Assembly: GCA_012959805.1 (NCBI GenBank)
Contig: DUCN01000018.1
Location: 85,415 to 149,414, forward strand
DNA from: Myxococcales bacterium
GTDB taxonomy: Bacteria > Myxococcota_A > UBA9160 > UBA4427
DNA: 64,000 nucleotides
Direction of reading: 5' to 3'
A program made the translations under genes and the position numbers. The notes below the pieces were generated by a model. It did no database searches. It was not told where the DNA came from and saw nothing but the letters and a program-made list of their open reading frames with translations. Shown piece by piece: positions 45,107-54,286 of the stretch. Every line of letters starts with the position of its first letter. Position 1 is the stretch's first letter.

Positions 45107-46308
45107 CTTCCCAACTCGGTTCAATCGCTGCACCGCTTCGACCACGTACTCGGCGCCGGAGTGGGATCGTACTCGCCGTCGTACTCGTCCTGATCTTCGT
45201 ATTGGTCATCGCGATCACCGCCTTCCAGCGCCGCGCCATCATCGATACGACCATTGCAAGCAATCGACTCCGCGCGGCCGAAGCAGACACCCTGGCGCGG
45301 GGGGGACAGCGCCTCGCTGCCGCCATGGTCTACGTCATTCACCTAAAGGAGAAGGCAGACTCGGCAGGCATCGCGACCGACGATGCGCCCCCAATCCAGA
45401 ATTCCCTATCCACGGCCGGGTCCACTCCGATCGATGAAATCTGGACTCGAATGGGCGACTACGAAGTGGATCTCGGGAACGACCGCAGTCTTCGGATCAC
45501 GATCGAAGACGAGGGCGCGAAACTGAACCTGAACGCGTTGGTTCCACAAGAGGTCCCGTCCGATACTCCGGACGACGACGCGTCCTCGGCGGCAGCCACC
45601 ACCAACGACACCACGTCTGCGGACGACGAAGAGGCAGAGAATTATCTAACAGAAGTGCTCGACTACATTGTCGATGGTATTGAAACATCCGCCGGCGAAA
45701 AGACATACGACACACGCGGCATCGCCCGCAATCTCCTCGACTATATGGACGCCGATGGCGATTCGAAAACGGGCCGCGCAGAAGACACCTACTATCGCGA
45801 ACAGGACCCGCCCTACAGTCCGAGAAATGGACCATTCCTCACGGTGGGTGAAATCGGACTGGTCGAGGGCGTCGATCCCACCCTGCTCAAAGCCATGCGC
45901 GACTACGTCACGGTCCATCCCATCGGCAGCACCGCTGGCATCAACCTCAATCGCGCAAAGCCCTGGGTCCTATCCATCGTCTACTCAGGCATCGGCGGAG
46001 ATCGCGAATTCATCGACGAACAAACGGTGCGCGATATCTGGACGTTGCGAGAAAAATCGAAGATCCTCTGTGATAATACCGCCTACGACCCCACTCGGTG
46101 CGTCGCAATCGGCGAGGTCGGAAACCGCTCTCTTGCCGAGGGATCGATCTACCCGGAGACCCCACTGCCCGCTGAAGTCAGCGTTTTTCGCGTGGTTGCG
46201 GAGGCCAAAGTCGGGAATCTCACGCGACGAATCGAAGCGATCTACGACACGCGGTCATTCACAGGGCCTCAGGTGCTATCCTGGCGGCGCCTGCGGGGGC
46301 CCGGTTGA
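45103..46308 (+). CDS. gspK: Minor pseudopilin GspK
   Basis: Large minor pseudopilin capping the pseudopilus tip, 401 residues from ATG 45,103 (TTG 45,094 is an alternative). The N-terminal membrane segment is SGIVLAVVLVLIFVLVIAIT, without Glu5 as usual for GspK. The body contains LRITIEDEGAKLNLNALVP (the conserved D-E-x-x-K-L-N-L-N motif), a helical insert, and GINLNRAKPWVLSIV before the C-terminal barrel. Asp/Glu-rich loops near 150-185 are consistent with metal binding in GspK. A 127 bp gap follows before gspL. Confidence 0.9.
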   Translation: MTSQLGSIAAPLRPRTRRRSGIVLAVVLVLIFVLVIAITAFQRRAIIDTTIASNRLRAAEADTLARGGQRLAAAMVYVIHLKEKADSAGIATDDAPPIQNSLSTAGSTPIDEIWTRMGDYEVDLGNDRSLRITIEDEGAKLNLNALVPQEVPSDTPDDDASSAAATTNDTTSADDEEAENYLTEVLDYIVDGIETSAGEKTYDTRGIARNLLDYMDADGDSKTGRAEDTYYREQDPPYSPRNGPFLTVGEIGLVEGVDPTLLKAMRDYVTVHPIGSTAGINLNRAKPWVLSIVYSGIGGDREFIDEQTVRDIWTLREKSKILCDNTAYDPTRCVAIGEVGNRSLAEGSIYPETPLPAEVSVFRVVAEAKVGNLTRRIEAIYDTRSFTGPQVLSWRRLRGPG

Positions 46309-46435
46309 TGTTGCGGGCTGATGGAACGAATTGCATAGGCTTCGACGTCTCGGGGACGAATAGAGATTACTCAGCGCAGACCGCTCGGGCCGTGCATTTC
46401 ACGCACGCGGGGAAAAAGGAAAGTAGATTGAGTCG

Positions 46436-48076
46436 ATGGTGATGTTCGAGCGCAGCGTGCTCGGCCTGGATATTGGAAGCCAGAGTCTGAAGGCCGTCGA
46501 ATTGCGGATTTCGCCTCGAAGCCTCGTGCCCGGGCAATTTCGCATACACCCCCGTCTGGATACCGACACTCCCGTCGCCGAACACATTCAGCGCTTCGTC
46601 GCGATGCATCAGCTGCCCACCAATCAAGTCGCCTGCGCCCTCCCCGCGCGGCAGTTGTCGACGCGGCGGCTCGAATTTCCATTCAGCGACGCGCGTCGGC
46701 TTTCCCAAGCCATTCCATTCGAGATCGAAGCCGAAACGCCCTTCGACCTCGACGAGATCTTCGTCGATTGGAATATTCTGGATGGCGATCGCGGCCACGC
46801 CAGTGTGTCAGCCAGCCTCGTAAAACGCAGCCAAGTAGCCGCTACCCTCGACTTGCTTCAATCGAGTGGATGCGATCCGCATGTGCTCGAAGCCGGCGGT
46901 CTCGTCCTGGCCAATCTGGCGCCGATCTTCGAACTCACCGGAAACCACCTGATCGCAGATATCGGTCACGAAAAAACCACGTTCTGTGCCATCCAGAACG
47001 GCAAACCGATCCTCTCCCGAAGTATCCCTGTCGGCGGTCGCGCCATGACAGAGGCCATCGCCAGCGAACGAGGTCTTGCCTTCGACGAAGCGGAGCTGAT
47101 CAAGATCGAAAGCGTGGGCGTCGACTCTCCCGGGGTGGTCGCCATTCTCGATCGCATCGCGCGCGAAGCCGTGCGCACACTCGAATCCGCCGAACCCAGG
47201 CAGCGACACGCCAACTCTGCGACGGACGAAGGCGATACCATCGACCCGGAGGACGCGCTCGGCTACAAGACCGTAACCGCGCAGAACGCCAGTGCGGCCG
47301 ATACGCGCGTGACGCTTGTCGGCGGCGCCGCTCGCCTGGCGGGTATCGACGCATTTCTTGCGAATCGCACGGGTTGCCGAACGGAACGGCTGCATCTCCC
47401 CCCAGACTCGGAACATGCAAGCCTGGTCGAGGGCGTCGACCCGGTCTTGTTCGGTCCAGCCCTGGCACTCGCATTGCGACTCTCGGGCGAACCCGTGACG
47501 AAGATGAATTTTCGCCAGGGCGACTACGCCTTCCGGCAAGATTTCCGGGAAATCTTCAATCGACAATTCAGACCCACCGCGGCGCTGGCAGCGATCCTCC
47601 TTACGCTCTTCACCATCAGCACGATCACGACGATCTCGCTCCAGCATCGACGCTCCGGTCGTAATCTGGACGCGGCGATGCAGCTCTACAGTGAGGCCTT
47701 CCCGAATCAAAAAGGCTCGCTGGACAATCCCGTCAGTGCCATGAGTAGCAAGCTGCGCAGTGCCCGGGATCGAGCCGATTTCCTCGGCCTGTATCGCGGC
47801 AATCGCTCCGCCCTCGACTTGCTCGCCGAGCTTTCACGAACCATTCCCACAGACCTCTCCGTTCGGATCACCGAGGTCAACATCGATCGAAACGTGATCC
47901 GACTCGATGTCGAGGCCGAAGGCTACGAGGCCGCTGATCGTCTGACCGCCGTGCTGTCCGCCACGCATCCCTTTGAAGCGGCCAAGGTGGCCGGATCCAT
48001 CAAGACTGATCGCAAGACCGGCGGCGTCAGCTTCAATGTCAGCATCCCGCTCGCAGTCGCCGGGGGGGACGCATGA
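46436..48076 (+). CDS. gspL: Type II secretion protein GspL (PilM-like actin fold)
   Basis: Platform protein recruiting GspE, 546 residues. The cytoplasmic part is an actin-like PilM/GspL domain: VLGLDIGSQSLKAVELR, ACALPARQLSTRRLEFPF, AIPFEIEAETPF, HLIADIGHEKTTF and VTLVGGAARLAGIDAFL. One transmembrane helix at about 382-402 is followed by a periplasmic ferredoxin-like domain (to 546). The intact GLDIGS and ADIGHEKT nucleotide motifs are more like PilM than like enterobacterial GspL, in which the fold is degenerate. It overlaps gspM by 4 nt. Confidence 0.88.
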   Translation: MVMFERSVLGLDIGSQSLKAVELRISPRSLVPGQFRIHPRLDTDTPVAEHIQRFVAMHQLPTNQVACALPARQLSTRRLEFPFSDARRLSQAIPFEIEAETPFDLDEIFVDWNILDGDRGHASVSASLVKRSQVAATLDLLQSSGCDPHVLEAGGLVLANLAPIFELTGNHLIADIGHEKTTFCAIQNGKPILSRSIPVGGRAMTEAIASERGLAFDEAELIKIESVGVDSPGVVAILDRIAREAVRTLESAEPRQRHANSATDEGDTIDPEDALGYKTVTAQNASAADTRVTLVGGAARLAGIDAFLANRTGCRTERLHLPPDSEHASLVEGVDPVLFGPALALALRLSGEPVTKMNFRQGDYAFRQDFREIFNRQFRPTAALAAILLTLFTISTITTISLQHRRSGRNLDAAMQLYSEAFPNQKGSLDNPVSAMSSKLRSARDRADFLGLYRGNRSALDLLAELSRTIPTDLSVRITEVNIDRNVIRLDVEAEGYEAADRLTAVLSATHPFEAAKVAGSIKTDRKTGGVSFNVSIPLAVAGGDA

Positions 48077-48648
48077 GCGAACTCCTTGGAAGAATTCAGG
48101 CGCTTTGGAATGGCCTGGCGCCCCGCGAGCGACTTCTCGTCGGACTGGCTGGAAGCGCCGTGGCCATCATGATTCTTTTCTTCGGCATCGTTATGCCCGT
48201 CATGGCTGCGACCCAGAATGCTGCTTCGGCTGCCGAAAACGCGGAACGCGAATTCGGCATGATGCAGCGCATGCGACGCGACTGGGACGGACTGAACAGT
48301 CGACTCCAAACGGTCGAGAATCAGATCGAAGCCAACCAAGACGGGCGCAACCTGCTCACACTCCTCGAATCCCTCGCATCGAACGCCGGCGTCAAGCCGA
48401 CCTCGATGGAGAAACGCCAATCTGGTGAGAGCGAGCGCTACGAAGAAACGAAAGTCGAAGTCAGCTTGAAGAGCATCTCACTCCAACAGGCCATTCAATA
48501 TCTCGCCAGCATCGAAAGTGCGGACCAGCCGCTTTCGGTGAAGAGCCTACGCATCAAACGGAGGCCCGGACGAGTGACCTCAAAGAACAAGGCGCCGGCA
48601 GATTTGATCGACGTCACATTCTCGGTTTCAGCATTCAAGCTTCAATAG
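48073..48648 (+). CDS. gspM: Type II secretion protein GspM
   Basis: Small platform protein partnering GspL, 191 residues: short cytoplasmic segment with LAPRERLLVG, one transmembrane helix (about 26-46), a coiled coil (50-95) and a periplasmic ferredoxin-like domain. The NGLAPRERLLVGLAG start is a common GspM/PilO-type signature. Weakly conserved as a family, so the call leans on position between gspL and gspN. Confidence 0.85.
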   Translation: MSELLGRIQALWNGLAPRERLLVGLAGSAVAIMILFFGIVMPVMAATQNAASAAENAEREFGMMQRMRRDWDGLNSRLQTVENQIEANQDGRNLLTLLESLASNAGVKPTSMEKRQSGESERYEETKVEVSLKSISLQQAIQYLASIESADQPLSVKSLRIKRRPGRVTSKNKAPADLIDVTFSVSAFKLQ

Positions 48649-48719
48649 ACACCGGTTCATCAACACCCGCTCGATCCACGGGCGCAGCATCGCTCCTACA
48701 AGACCGGTAGAGTAGACCC

Positions 48720-49655
48720 GTGACCGAATCGCCACCCTCGATCAGCTCCCGCGGGCCCCAGACTCTTTCGAAGCCCGTACTCATTGTTGCCGTCGTCGGC
48801 CTATTCCTGTTTTTCATCGCCCTGCTCTTCCCTTGGGACAGCCTTGCCCGCCGCGTGGCGTGGGAAATATCCACGGCGAGCGGCGGACATGTGACGATCT
48901 CGACCCTCGCCCCGGCCGTCACCGCGCGCGGCCCGGTCCTGCGCGCTCGCGATGTCGTCATCGAGCACCGGTCGATCGATCGCCTGCAACTCTCGGAACT
49001 CCAAATCGCCCCACGACAACTCGTCGGCTGGCTGACGGGAACACCCAGCGTGCGCGTATGGGCGGCGACGGAGCTTGGTGAGATCGATGGTGTCCTCAGT
49101 TTCGGCGATTCAGCGGGCTACGTCGGAAACATGTCGCGAATCGAACTCGCGCGCCTACCGCTGCGCCTGGACGCCAGTGGAGTCAAGCTCGCTGGCCAAC
49201 TGGATGGCACCGCGGATATCACCCTCGATCCGAAAGGAACCCTGGGCGGGCGGATGACATTTCATTCGACAAGCCTGGTCGTGACTTCGGCGCTTCTGCC
49301 GGTTGAACTCGCCTTCACGAAAGCGGAGGGCGTCATCGTCATACTCGAAAACGGCGCCACCCGACTCGAAGCGCTTCGGGTCGAAGGTGAAATCCTCGAA
49401 GGCGATCTCTCCGGTGAGATCGGGCTCGCCCATCACAGCCAATCGCCACCCATCGACCTCAGTGTCGACGTGCGCATTCTCGACCCTCGCCTTCGACAGC
49501 TCGCGGCGGACGCTGGCATTCCCATTTCACACGATGGCCAACTCAAGCTTCGGGTTCAGGGAACCCTTGATGCCCCGAGTTTTGGTGAAGGGCTGGCTCC
49601 CGAGACCACGAAAGCGCGTGCGAGTCAGCGTGCCCGCCCCCCGAAGAGTCGATGA
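48720..49655 (+). CDS. gspN: Type II secretion protein GspN
   Basis: Inner-membrane anchored periplasmic protein, 311 residues from GTG 48,720. A transmembrane helix (about 19-39) ending PWDSLARRVAWEIS is followed by beta-rich repeats (VLRARDVVIEHRSIDRLQL, ATELGEIDGVLSF, LRLDASGVKLAGQLDGTADI) resembling AsmA-like repeats of GspN. GspN occurs in only part of T2SS operons; its function is not settled. The C-terminal 30 residues are basic and low complexity. Its stop overlaps the next gene (ATGA). Confidence 0.82.
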   Translation: MTESPPSISSRGPQTLSKPVLIVAVVGLFLFFIALLFPWDSLARRVAWEISTASGGHVTISTLAPAVTARGPVLRARDVVIEHRSIDRLQLSELQIAPRQLVGWLTGTPSVRVWAATELGEIDGVLSFGDSAGYVGNMSRIELARLPLRLDASGVKLAGQLDGTADITLDPKGTLGGRMTFHSTSLVVTSALLPVELAFTKAEGVIVILENGATRLEALRVEGEILEGDLSGEIGLAHHSQSPPIDLSVDVRILDPRLRQLAADAGIPISHDGQLKLRVQGTLDAPSFGEGLAPETTKARASQRARPPKSR

Positions 49656-50626
49656 CGACCCCGGCCGAATCGCTTCAGAAAGTCTTCAAGACGCTCTCTG
49701 ATCCGACCCGCATTCGCATCCTGCGGCTACTCGAACAAGAAGAGCTGATCGTCGGTGAGTTGATGGACATCCTCGGGATGGCCCAGTCTCGCGTCTCGCG
49801 ACATCTCGCGGTGCTCCGCGAAACGGGGCTCCTCGCCGATCGCCGGGACGGAACCTTCGTGGCCTATCACATGATCTTGCCCGAAGAGGGACAGTGGCAC
49901 GATGCCTGGACACTGGCACGGGAGAGCCTGGCATCCGATCCAATGTCGGAGCGAGACGACACTCTTCTGCGTCGCGCCTTGGCCGCTCGAAAGTCGAGTA
50001 GCGGCCGAAATTTCTTCGACTCCGTCGGACCGGAATGGGATGCGCTTCGAAGGGTCTTTGGAGACGACCTGCTCCGTGCGCGTGCAACGACGATGCTGGT
50101 ACAACCGGGGCTTCGCGTGGCGGATATCGGCACCGGCACCGGTGTGCTCGCCCTCGAATTGGCCGATCTCGGCCTTGATGTCGTCGGCATCGATCGTTCC
50201 GAGGCCATGCTCGAAGCAGCCCGCCAGAAATGGCGAGCACTCGAACAGGGCAAATCTGGGTCGGTCGAGTTCCGAGTCGCCGATGCCCACGACCTTCCAC
50301 TCGAATCAAATAGCGTTGACGCGGCCTTCGCCCATATGGTTCTGCATTCTCTCGAAGAACCCTCGCGCGCGGTGGCCGAGATGGCTCGAATCGTCAAACC
50401 CGGTGGTCAAGTCATTCTCGTCGACTTCATGCTGCACGATCATGTGTGGATGAAGCAGGAACTCGGCCTGCTCTGGCTGGGCTTTGCGCCGGATACATTG
50501 ACCGAGTGGCTCGATGCGGCGGGCCTCGAACGCCCGCGCATCACGCAACACGATCCCGATTCCACCAGAGATCTGCCGGCCAGTTTCGTTGCCGTTTCGC
50601 GCAAACCCGAGACGTCGGCCTCGTGA
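49652..50626 (+). CDS. ArsR-family HTH fused to a SAM-dependent methyltransferase domain
   Basis: 324-residue fusion. Residues 1-95 are an ArsR-type winged helix (LQKVFKTLSDPTRIRILRLL, GMAQSRVSRHLAVLRETGLL, DGTFVAYHMI) without the CxC metal site of SmtB/ArsR. Residues about 130-260 are a class I methyltransferase: motif I VADIGTGTGVLALELADLG, the acidic VVGIDRSEAML, VADAHDLPLESNSVDAAFA and KPGGQVILVDF. This is the architecture of regulators sensing SAM or S-adenosylhomocysteine (SahR-type) as I recall it; an active methyltransferase is the alternative. It overlaps gspN by 4 nt and the HAD gene by 4 nt, so it is translated with the T2SS operon. Confidence 0.88.
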   Translation: MTTPAESLQKVFKTLSDPTRIRILRLLEQEELIVGELMDILGMAQSRVSRHLAVLRETGLLADRRDGTFVAYHMILPEEGQWHDAWTLARESLASDPMSERDDTLLRRALAARKSSSGRNFFDSVGPEWDALRRVFGDDLLRARATTMLVQPGLRVADIGTGTGVLALELADLGLDVVGIDRSEAMLEAARQKWRALEQGKSGSVEFRVADAHDLPLESNSVDAAFAHMVLHSLEEPSRAVAEMARIVKPGGQVILVDFMLHDHVWMKQELGLLWLGFAPDTLTEWLDAAGLERPRITQHDPDSTRDLPASFVAVSRKPETSAS

Positions 50627-51348
50627 ACGTCCGTGCCATCTGTTTTGATGCGACGGGAACCCTGATTGAAACCAGCGAAAACGTGGGTGATGTCTATCGT
50701 CGGGTCGCCCTTGACTACGGTGTCGACCTCCCAGCGTGGCGTCTCGAAGATGCGTTTCGACGGATCGTCGGCGGCGCGCCACCTCGTGGGACCGAAGGAA
50801 ATTCGATGAGCGCGCGACGCAGCGGCGAAGTCAACTGGTGGTCCGAGCGCGTCCGCGAAACCTTTCAGGCAACGGACAGCACCGCGCGTTTCGAAGACTT
50901 TCGGGGCTTCGCGAAGACGCTCTTCGATCACTACCGCTCGGCCGATGCTTGGCGACTGCGTCCCGGCACGTCCGAAATGCTTTGCGAAATGCGGCGCCGC
51001 AATCTGCCTTTAGCAATCGTCAGCAACTTCGACCATCGCTTGCCAGAAATACTCAAAGGTATTGAAATTGCTAATTTTTTTGAATTCGTCGCCATCCCGT
51101 CCAAGATTGGTCAGGCCAAGCCGGACGCGCCGCCGTTCGAAGCCGTGGCCGCCCGACTCGACGTTCCGCTGACCGAGCTCGTCTATGTAGGAGACGACTC
51201 GAAAGAGAGCCTACGCGCCATCGAAGCCCTCGGACTACAAGTTGTCGATATGCGGGACGTCGAAGATCTGAAGACGCTGCCCGATCGTCTCGGCCCAACC
51301 GCTACGCTTGTGCACGACCCAATGCTGGACGAGTCGGATTGTCTGTAA
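50623..51348 (+). CDS. HAD-superfamily hydrolase
   Basis: Haloacid dehalogenase-like hydrolase of 241 residues from GTG 50,623. Motif I is CFDATGTL (nucleophile Asp; the usual second Asp is Thr, as in some haloacid-dehalogenase/HDHD3-like members), motif II IVSNFDHR, motif III lysine in GQAKPDAPPF and motif IV YVGDDSKESLRA. A helical cap lies between residues 15 and 95. Phosphatase activity is likely; the substrate is unknown. It is translationally coupled to the ArsR-methyltransferase gene. Confidence 0.85.
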   Translation: MNVRAICFDATGTLIETSENVGDVYRRVALDYGVDLPAWRLEDAFRRIVGGAPPRGTEGNSMSARRSGEVNWWSERVRETFQATDSTARFEDFRGFAKTLFDHYRSADAWRLRPGTSEMLCEMRRRNLPLAIVSNFDHRLPEILKGIEIANFFEFVAIPSKIGQAKPDAPPFEAVAARLDVPLTELVYVGDDSKESLRAIEALGLQVVDMRDVEDLKTLPDRLGPTATLVHDPMLDESDCL

Positions 51349-51420
51349 ACCGAATACAAGTCCGGATGCGATTCGTTCAATCCCCGGATCGACGCTATTC
51401 GAGAGAGGCCCTGCCCCAAC

Positions 51421-52896
51421 ATGAGTCAGTCGGACAACACCACGGAAGCCACGGAAGCCACCAGCGATCGTGCGCTCGAGTTTTTTCAGGATCGCTTTGA
51501 TCTCGACGATCGAAGTCTGGCGACGGCGCTCGACACGGCGCTTGAGCGCAATGTCGATTATGCGGATCTCTATTTCGAATATACGACGACGGATTCCGTG
51601 TCCCTCGAAGAAGGCATCGTCAAGTCCGGCGACCGCCATCTCGAGCAAGGTGTCGGCGTTCGGGCAATTCGGGGAGAGCGGCAGGGTTATGCCCATTCCG
51701 ATGACCTGAGTCTCGACAGTGCGAAATTGGCCGCTGGGACCGCCCGCGCAATCGCGGACGAAGCCAGCACGCAATCACCGGTTGCCATTCATTCCCCTGC
51801 GCCCAGCCACGATCTCTATCCTGTCGACGTCGCGCCCACGGATGTTCCCGTCGCCACGAAGGTCGACTGGCTGGGTGAAATCGACCGTTATGCGCGAGCC
51901 AAGGATCCACGTATTACACAGGTCATGGCCAGCATCGTCAGCCAATACAAACACATGTTGGTTGTCGCCAGCGATGGCACGCGGGTGGCTGACATCCTCC
52001 CGCTGGTTCGCATCAACATCCAGGTCATGGCCACCGACGGCACCAGCCGTGAAATCGGATACCAGGGTGCCGGGGGCCGATACGATCTCGAAACTCTTCG
52101 AGACCCCGCCCGCTGGCAGGCACTCGCCGATGAGGCCATTCGGAGCGCGCTGCTCAATCTCGAGGCGAAACCTTGTCCGGCCGGATCCATGGATGTCGTG
52201 TTAGGCCCCGGCTGGCCGGGAATACTCCTTCACGAAGCCATCGGACATGGCCTTGAGGGCGATTTTAATCGCAAAAAGACCTCAGCCTTCTCAGACAAAC
52301 TCGGACAGCGTGTCGCGGCGGAAGGGGTAACAGTCGTAGACGACGGAACCCTTCCCGGGCGACGCGGATCACTCAACGTGGACGACGAAGGCACCCCGAC
52401 TCGGCGAAACGTCCTGATCGAGAACGGTATCCTGGTCGGCTATATGCAGGACCGTTTGAATGCTGACCTGATGGGCGTCGCTCCGACCGGCAACGGGCGT
52501 CGCGAAAGCTACGCCCATCTACCACTGCCACGCATGACCAATACCTTCATGCTGGCCGGGCAAGACGATCCCGAAGAGATTCTCAAATCCGTGGACAACG
52601 GCCTCTATGCGGTCTCCTTCGGTGGCGGACAGGTCGACATCACGAGCGGGAAATTCGTCTTCAGCGCAAGCGAGGCGTATCTGATTGAAAACGGTCAGAT
52701 CGGCGCGCCGGTCAAAGGCGCGACATTGATTGGAAACGGCCCGGACGTACTGACCCGCGTGAGTCACATTGGACATGATCTCGAACTAGATCAGGGGGTC
52801 GGCACCTGTGGCAAGGACGGACAGGGCGTGCCCGTTGGCGTGGGACTTCCAACAATTCGCATCGACGGACTCACGGTCGGGGGGACAGAGGGATGA
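51421..52896 (+). CDS. tldD: Metalloprotease TldD
   Basis: Catalytic subunit of the TldD/TldE heterodimeric metalloprotease that removes leader peptides or degrades unfolded peptides in the cytosol, 491 residues. The HExxxH zinc site is LLHEAIGHGLEGD (His271, Glu272, His276), and the third ligand Cys lies in the C-terminal VGTCGKDGQG. Other family marks are DDGTLPGRRGSLNVDDEGTP and TGNGRRESYAHLPLPRM. It overlaps tldE by 4 nt, giving the usual coupled pair. No peptide precursor gene was recognised nearby. Confidence 0.96.
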   Translation: MSQSDNTTEATEATSDRALEFFQDRFDLDDRSLATALDTALERNVDYADLYFEYTTTDSVSLEEGIVKSGDRHLEQGVGVRAIRGERQGYAHSDDLSLDSAKLAAGTARAIADEASTQSPVAIHSPAPSHDLYPVDVAPTDVPVATKVDWLGEIDRYARAKDPRITQVMASIVSQYKHMLVVASDGTRVADILPLVRINIQVMATDGTSREIGYQGAGGRYDLETLRDPARWQALADEAIRSALLNLEAKPCPAGSMDVVLGPGWPGILLHEAIGHGLEGDFNRKKTSAFSDKLGQRVAAEGVTVVDDGTLPGRRGSLNVDDEGTPTRRNVLIENGILVGYMQDRLNADLMGVAPTGNGRRESYAHLPLPRMTNTFMLAGQDDPEEILKSVDNGLYAVSFGGGQVDITSGKFVFSASEAYLIENGQIGAPVKGATLIGNGPDVLTRVSHIGHDLELDQGVGTCGKDGQGVPVGVGLPTIRIDGLTVGGTEG

Positions 52897-54266
52897 GTCA
52901 AACCATCGACGCAACGACAATGGAAACCGTCGTCACCCATGCGCTTGAATCGGCAAAGCTGGCGGGCGCATCCCAATGCGACGTCTTGCTCGTCGAGGGC
53001 AATGATCGAGAAGTCCGGGTTCGCGGCGACGAAGTCGAGTTCGTGAAACAGGCCCAAGAGCGCGGGCTGGGCATTCGCACCCTGGTGGCCGGCAAGGACG
53101 GACTCCAGACCGCCGTCGTGTCGACCAGTGATCTGGCACCGGACGCCGTCGAACGCATGGCCCAAGAAGCGGTGGCGCTCGCTCGGGCCACCGCGCCCGA
53201 TCCATTCGCCGGAATCCCAGAAGATGGCTTTGCAACGGAGCTACCGGATCTCGGTCTCTTCGACGAGAGCGATTTCGGCGTTTCGCTGGATGCACGGATC
53301 GAAGACGCAAAGCGCGCCGAGGCTGCGGCCCGAGCGACGGACAAACGAATCGACAATTCACAGGGCAGCCAAGCCAGCTCGGGTTTCGCACGCATCGTCT
53401 ACGGCAATCACCATGGTTTCCTGTCGAGTTATCAATCCGCCTCCCACGGCCTTTTCTCAGAGCCCTTGGCCCGGGACGGCGATTCGATGCAGCGCGACTA
53501 TTGGATGACGGCGGGCCGACGCCTTTCGGATCTCGATGATCCTGCGATCGTCGGTCGGAAAGCAGCCAACCGAGCACTCCGTCGCCTCGGTGCAAAACGC
53601 GTCGCGACCTGCGTCGTCCCCGTCCTCTTTGACGGCCTCACGGCGCCCAGCCTGATCGGCCAACTGACCTCGTGTCTGAGCGGCTATTCGATCTATCGCG
53701 AATCGAGCTTTCTCGCGGACAAAATGGGGGAGATGATCGCGAGTTCGAATGTGACGATCATCGACGATGGACGCCTGCAAGGCGGCCTCGGGAGCAAGCC
53801 CTTCGATGGTGAAGGTCAACAGACACGACGAAATGTCCTGCTCGAAGACGGCCAATTGAAGTCCTGGCTTCTCGATCATTATTCGGCAAAGAAGCTCGGC
53901 CTCACCTCGACAGGCAGTGCGAGCCGCGGAACAGGCTCCGCGCCGCATGTAGGAACAACGAATCTCTGGCTCGAACCCGGAGAGAAAACCCTCGACGAAC
54001 TCATCGCCGAAATCGATCGCGGCTTGCTCGTCACGGAACTCATCGGCATGGGATTCAATCCGACGACCGGCGACTACTCACGAGGTGCGGCGGGGCTCTG
54101 GATCGAGAACGGTGAGATCGTTCATCCCGTCGAAGAAATTACGATTGCCGGCAATCTCGGCGAGATGCTCAAACAGATTGATCGCGTCGGCAGCGAACTC
54201 GTCTGGCGAGGACGAACCGCCTCCCCTCCCGTGCGTATTTCTCAAATGACCATCGCAGGAGAATAG
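52893..54266 (+). CDS. pmbA: TldE/PmbA, partner of TldD
   Basis: Non-catalytic partner of TldD, 457 residues. It shares the fold (GIRTLVAGKDGLQTAVVSTS, IIDDGRLQGGLGSKPFDGEG, STGSASRGTGSAPHVGTTNL, GFNPTTGDYSRGAAGLWIEN) but lacks HExxxH, as PmbA should. Together they form the protease described in microcin and PQQ-type peptide maturation. The ATG overlaps the tldD stop. Confidence 0.95.
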   Translation: MSQTIDATTMETVVTHALESAKLAGASQCDVLLVEGNDREVRVRGDEVEFVKQAQERGLGIRTLVAGKDGLQTAVVSTSDLAPDAVERMAQEAVALARATAPDPFAGIPEDGFATELPDLGLFDESDFGVSLDARIEDAKRAEAAARATDKRIDNSQGSQASSGFARIVYGNHHGFLSSYQSASHGLFSEPLARDGDSMQRDYWMTAGRRLSDLDDPAIVGRKAANRALRRLGAKRVATCVVPVLFDGLTAPSLIGQLTSCLSGYSIYRESSFLADKMGEMIASSNVTIIDDGRLQGGLGSKPFDGEGQQTRRNVLLEDGQLKSWLLDHYSAKKLGLTSTGSASRGTGSAPHVGTTNLWLEPGEKTLDELIAEIDRGLLVTELIGMGFNPTTGDYSRGAAGLWIENGEIVHPVEEITIAGNLGEMLKQIDRVGSELVWRGRTASPPVRISQMTIAGE

Positions 54267-54286
54267 GAAAGGCGACGGGAAAGAAG

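Noticed and set aside
46808-47710. 300-codon minus-strand frame inside gspL
   Set aside because: Antisense to a gene with clear actin-fold motifs and a continuous operon; no independent support.
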